A stretch of DNA of 64,000 nt. It comes from UBA4742 sp963773335 (GTDB lineage Bacteria; Actinomycetota; Acidimicrobiia; Acidimicrobiales; Acidimicrobilacustridaceae). Below are positions 63,129 to 64,000 of this stretch, in pieces. The notes below the pieces were generated by a model that made no database searches, was not told where the DNA came from, and worked only from the letters and a program-made list of their open reading frames with translations. Numbering within the stretch: the first letter of the stretch is position 1; each line of letters begins with the position of its first letter. Position numbers and translations under genes: made by a program. The DNA is taken from positions 682,001 through 746,000 of the forward strand of contig CAVZAT010000004.1 in assembly GCA_963773335.1 (NCBI GenBank). The letters run 5' to 3'.

Positions 63129-64000
63129 GTGCGTGTCGATGACCTCCCCACCCCGGCGCTGATCGTCGACCTCGACCGGCTCGACGCCAACATCGCCACC
63201 ATGGGCGCCCGGTGGCCCGGCGTGGCGCTGCGCCCCCACGTCAAAGCCTTCAAATCCACCTCGTTGGCCCGCCACCTGGCCGAGGCCGGCCACACCGCGT
63301 TCTGCTGCGCCACCATCCGGGAGATGGAGGGCATGGCCGGGGCCGGGCTGGGCGCCGACCTCCTGTTGGCCAACGAGGTGCTCGACACCCGTCGCCTGGG
63401 CGCGCTGGCCGATCAGGGCGCCCGGGTCACGGTGGCTGTCGACTCCACCGAGACGATCGCCGCGGCCGCGGCGGGTGGCGTGACCGAGGTGCTCATCGAC
63501 GTGAACGTGGGACTCCCCCGCTGCGGCTGCCGGCCCGACCGGGCCGGACCGCTGGCCGACGAGGCCCGCAGCCGTGGTCTCGAGGTCCGCGGGGTCATGG
63601 GCTACGAAGGCCACTTGGTCGGTCTCGAACACCGCACGGCACGCGAGACCGGCGTGGCCGAGTCGATGGCCCTGCTGGTCGAGGCGCACGCCGCAGTGGG
63701 TGGCGACGTGGTGTCCGGCGGAGGCACCGGCACCTGGGACCTCAACACCTGGATCACCGAACTGCAGGCCGGCTCGTACCTGCTGATGGACACCGCCTAC
63801 GGCGCCCTGGGCCTGCCCTTCGAACCGGCCCTGTCCCTGGCCGGCACCGTGATCTCGGTCAACGCCGATGCCGGCTACGCCGTGGCCGACGTCGGCCTCA
63901 AGGCCCTGGGCATGGATCACGGCAACCCCACCGTCGTCGACCCGCCGGGGACCAAGCTGTGGTTCTGCTCCGACGAGCACCTGACCTTCAGCCGCCGCGA
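63129..64000 (+). CDS. PLP-dependent D-amino-acid enzyme (alanine-racemase N-terminal fold; D-threonine aldolase/D-serine dehydratase-like), partial
   Basis: The reading frame from GTG 63129 (RVDDLPTPALIVDLDRLDAN) is open to the end of the window, about 290 residues. The fold-III PLP lysine lies in RPHVKAFKSTSLARHLAEAG. EVLIDVNVGLPRCG, EGHLVGLEHR and SGGGTGTWDLN match the barrel, and the metal-binding C-terminal domain has begun (MDHGNPTVV, CSDEHLTFS). Family members act on D-threonine, D-serine or beta-hydroxy-D-aspartate. The substrate is undetermined and the C-terminus is missing here. Confidence 0.8.
   Translation, partial: MRVDDLPTPALIVDLDRLDANIATMGARWPGVALRPHVKAFKSTSLARHLAEAGHTAFCCATIREMEGMAGAGLGADLLLANEVLDTRRLGALADQGARVTVAVDSTETIAAAAAGGVTEVLIDVNVGLPRCGCRPDRAGPLADEARSRGLEVRGVMGYEGHLVGLEHRTARETGVAESMALLVEAHAAVGGDVVSGGGTGTWDLNTWITELQAGSYLLMDTAYGALGLPFEPALSLAGTVISVNADAGYAVADVGLKALGMDHGNPTVVDPPGTKLWFCSDEHLTFSRR

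Noticed and set aside
1..64000. CRISPR array
   Set aside because: No series of short identical repeats with regular unique spacers was seen. The repeats present are tRNA-derived, IS ends or Rhs tips.

Overview
This is high-GC actinobacterial chromosome. The gene style (GTG starts, ATGA/GTGA stop-start overlaps, Ala/Arg/Val-rich proteins, TetR/GntR-coupled ABC transporters) and several family variants suggest a lineage such as Acidimicrobiia; that placement is inference, since no rRNA or universal marker lies in the window. Frameshifts are very common, including in genes that otherwise look intact. They range from one or two per gene in transporters to every 100-200 bp in the Rhs gene. Many are probably indel errors of a long-read assembly, so 'pseudogene' below means 'reading frame broken in this sequence'.

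Left part, 1-21 kb: small membrane proteins; an MscS channel facing a YihY/BrkB membrane protein; a degenerate metallo-beta-lactamase-like protein; a nickel/cobalt permease (NiCoT) translationally coupled to a two-subunit ABC exporter behind a Fur-type dyad; a secreted propeller protein; a VapC toxin; a GntR(YtrA)-ABC operon; a Fic protein; and a TetR-controlled heterodimeric ABC exporter. A tRNA-Arg(TCT) at 16.5 kb has two 3'-end remnants at 10.8 and 14.8 kb, which look like scars of old integrations.

Middle, 21.386-41.256 kb: a 19.9-kb integrative element in tRNA-Lys(CTT). It is bounded by a perfect 75-bp direct repeat that starts in the anticodon loop, with a tyrosine integrase next to the intact tRNA. 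It carries HigB/HigA, two IS21-type elements, one ISL3 element with an 8-bp target duplication, and one IS256-type element. Its main cargo is an Rhs polymorphic-toxin locus on the minus strand: a secreted 6-kb Rhs gene ending in toxin T1 with a small immunity gene, then displaced Rhs tips carrying two copies of a second hydrophobic toxin (T2) and its membrane immunity gene, and a last toxin-less tip. ISL3 has split one T2 immunity copy.

Right part, 41-64 kb: a lipoprotein serine hydrolase; TetR; a stress/ion cluster (PPK2, P-type ATPase, a gutted diacylglycerol kinase, a SHOCT membrane protein, a second P-type ATPase); two alpha/beta hydrolases facing an AraC regulator; then core functions: an RlmD/TrmA-type RNA methyltransferase, ribulose-phosphate epimerase, ClpP, a TauD-type dioxygenase, a quinone oxidoreductase, an amidohydrolase, a VOC protein, tRNA-Leu(TAG), and a D-amino-acid PLP enzyme cut by the window end.
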